Part shown: positions 43,397-44,009 of the stretch, one piece after another
Layout of the letters: every line of letters begins with the position of its first letter
Position numbering within the stretch: the first letter of the stretch is position 1
Assembly: GCA_903929765.1 (NCBI GenBank)
Contig: CAIYVX010000032.1
Span: 1-44,009, forward strand
Direction: 5' to 3'
Length of the DNA stretch: 44,009 bases
From: an uncultured Planctomycetia bacterium
Lineage (GTDB): Bacteria > Planctomycetota > Phycisphaerae > FEN-1346 > JAACEH01
Position numbers and translations under genes: made by a program
The notes under the pieces: generated by a model
Databases searched by the model: none
What the model saw: only the letters and a program-made list of their open reading frames with translations
Told to the model about the DNA's origin: nothing

Positions 43397-43471
43397 TCCC
43401 CGGTAGCTCAATGGTGGAGCGTGCGGCTGTTAACCGCAAGGTTCTTGGTTCGAGTCCAAGCCGGGGAGCCA
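43397..43471 (+). tRNA. tRNA-Asn (anticodon GUU)
   Basis: Acceptor TCCCCGG pairs with CCGGGGA; D-arm TAGCTCAATGGTGGAGC, anticodon loop CTGTTAACC (GTT), T-arm GGTTCGAGTCC; discriminator G and an encoded CCA (43469-43471). Confidence 0.97.
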
Positions 43472-43480
43472 AAATAAAAT

Positions 43481-43501
43481 CCGCGAACTATTCGCGGTTT
43501 T
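43481..43501 (+). terminator. Terminator after tRNA-Asn (first hairpin)
   Basis: CCGCGAA and TTCGCGG pair around CTA, followed by TTTT. Confidence 0.7.
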
Positions 43502-43511
43502 CCAGTTAACA
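43502..43511 (+). repeat. CCAGTTAACA direct repeat, copy 1
   Basis: The decamer CCAGTTAACA lies between the two hairpins after tRNA-Asn. Two more copies occur in tandem at 43712-43731. Confidence 0.6.
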
Positions 43512-43543
43512 GAAAGCCCCGACCTGAGAAGGCCGGGGCTTTC
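43512..43543. terminator. Strong GC-rich hairpin after tRNA-Asn
   Basis: GAAAGCCCCG pairs with CGGGGCTTTC with an inner CCT/AGG stem, giving an A-run on one side and a T-run on the other. It can act as a terminator from either direction. Confidence 0.75.
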
Positions 43544-43880
43544 GTCGTAAATACGCCCCCGCAGAGTGTTGCGGCACACCCCGCCACTTTCGGCAGAGTT
43601 CTCCGCTCAGCCAAATCCGAGAATACTCGGCCGCCACAACCGGCGCTCTTTCCGCCCCCTCTCCACTCTTTTCGCCAAAAATTCTCTGATTCTCTCTTTG
43701 ACAATTTCTCGCCAGTTAACACCAGTTAACACAAAGGTTTATGACTTTCTCTGACGGAATTTTACGAGACATCGAACCCAAACGGGGTATGTAACTAATA
43801 GGGGGACCTCGTAATCCCGCCAGACAATGGGCCGGTCGCAAGGCGAAGGCCGTTGTGGGCACATCCGAAAGGAGCCCGCA
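43544..43880 (+). other. Intergenic region before the edge gene
   Basis: No recognised gene. It holds the tandem CCAGTTAACA repeats, a TTGACA at 43698-43703 without a good -10, a 17-codon frame (43741-43794), and a possible stem near 43826-43855 (CAATGGGCC with GGCCGTTG) just before the ribosome-binding site of the edge gene. Confidence 0.4.
43712..43731 (+). repeat. CCAGTTAACA tandem repeat, copies 2 and 3
   Basis: Two perfect head-to-tail copies of CCAGTTAACA. The GTTAAC core is also present in the tRNA-Asn anticodon loop. Confidence 0.65.
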
Positions 43881-44009
43881 ATGCGCCAGCCGTTCGAATC
43901 GCCCGAACTCACCCCACAGGAACGCCGCCAGGAAGTCGCCGCTATTCTCGCCGAAGGCGTGCTTCGCCTTCGCCAGTGCCGCCCCGCCCGGCCCCCCCCC
44001 AGTGACGCC
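43881..44009 (+). CDS. Start of a small protein gene cut by the window edge
   Basis: AAAGGAG stands seven bases before an ATG, and 43 codons remain open to the edge. The product begins MRQPFESPELTPQERRQEVA, then AILAEGVLRLRQC, a helical basic-acidic pattern. From memory, short proteins with a similar LTPEERRxEVAxILAxGVLRL start occur ahead of site-specific recombinases in Planctomycetes. That link is unverified, and the rest of the gene is outside the window. Confidence 0.6.
   Translation, partial: MRQPFESPELTPQERRQEVAAILAEGVLRLRQCRPARPPPSDA

Noticed and set aside
43248-43472. 74-codon minus-strand frame over tRNA-Asn
   Set aside because: Its GLEPRTLRLTAARSTIELPG segment is the well-known false translation of the antisense of a tRNA gene.

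Overview
The window is high-GC bacterial chromosome. No rRNA marker is present, so taxonomy is inferred. A degenerate J-like protein, FHA and Hanks-kinase proteins beside a Tad locus, a lid-less DnaK, and an anaerobic-type C1 operon together suggest a Planctomycetota bacterium, possibly Phycisphaerae, living anaerobically or facultatively. This is a moderate-confidence guess.

Layout. 1-840: repeat-rich DNA with one doubtful open frame. 842-4474 (minus): recN, a MetG-C-terminal-like tRNA-binding protein and a PIN-PhoH ATPase, separated by palindromic repeats. 4621-7907 (plus): manA, rluB, thiC. 7962-11486: an AT-richer orphan membrane protein, a TlyA-like methyltransferase, a YbgC-like thioesterase, hemW and a small FHA protein. 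11671-15196 (minus): a Band-7-tail-like membrane protein, accC, accB, an M24 peptidase. 15243-29461 (minus): a Tad (Flp) pilus locus with two CpaF ATPases (one carrying an FHA domain), TadB, TadC, CpaB, three TadE/TadG-like proteins, a prepilin peptidase, two Flp-like pilins and a Ser/Thr kinase with a long repeat tail. 29462-30579: a disturbed zone with a zinc-ribbon membrane protein, a lipoprotein-like stub, a duplicated dnaK 3' end and three copies of a GGGACAGTCACC repeat. 30580-34695: dnaK, an FHA membrane protein, a J-like membrane protein, tRNA-Val. 34741-43123 (minus): lmbE-like, metF, metV, mvhD-like, a giant hdrA fusion and folD. 43397-44009: tRNA-Asn, terminators, and the start of another gene.

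How the genes fit together. The most striking unit is folD-hdrA-mvhD-metV-metF, followed 13 bases later by a PIG-L deacetylase. FolD makes methylene-tetrahydrofolate. MetF/MetV reduce it to methyl-tetrahydrofolate. MvhD and a 1528-residue HdrA with an NfnB/GltD-type module inserted into it look like a dedicated, possibly flavin-bifurcating, electron supply. The Tad locus is interwoven with phosphorylation signalling (kinase in the locus, FHA on an ATPase, two other FHA proteins nearby), suggesting phospho-control of pilus assembly.

At the small scale the window is full of short palindromic elements between genes and, in two cases (recN, hdrA), in frame inside genes. Several promoters are close to TTGACA/TATAAT, and manA and hemW appear to be leaderless. 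Start codons were chosen by ribosome-binding site and family alignment from memory. No database search was possible.
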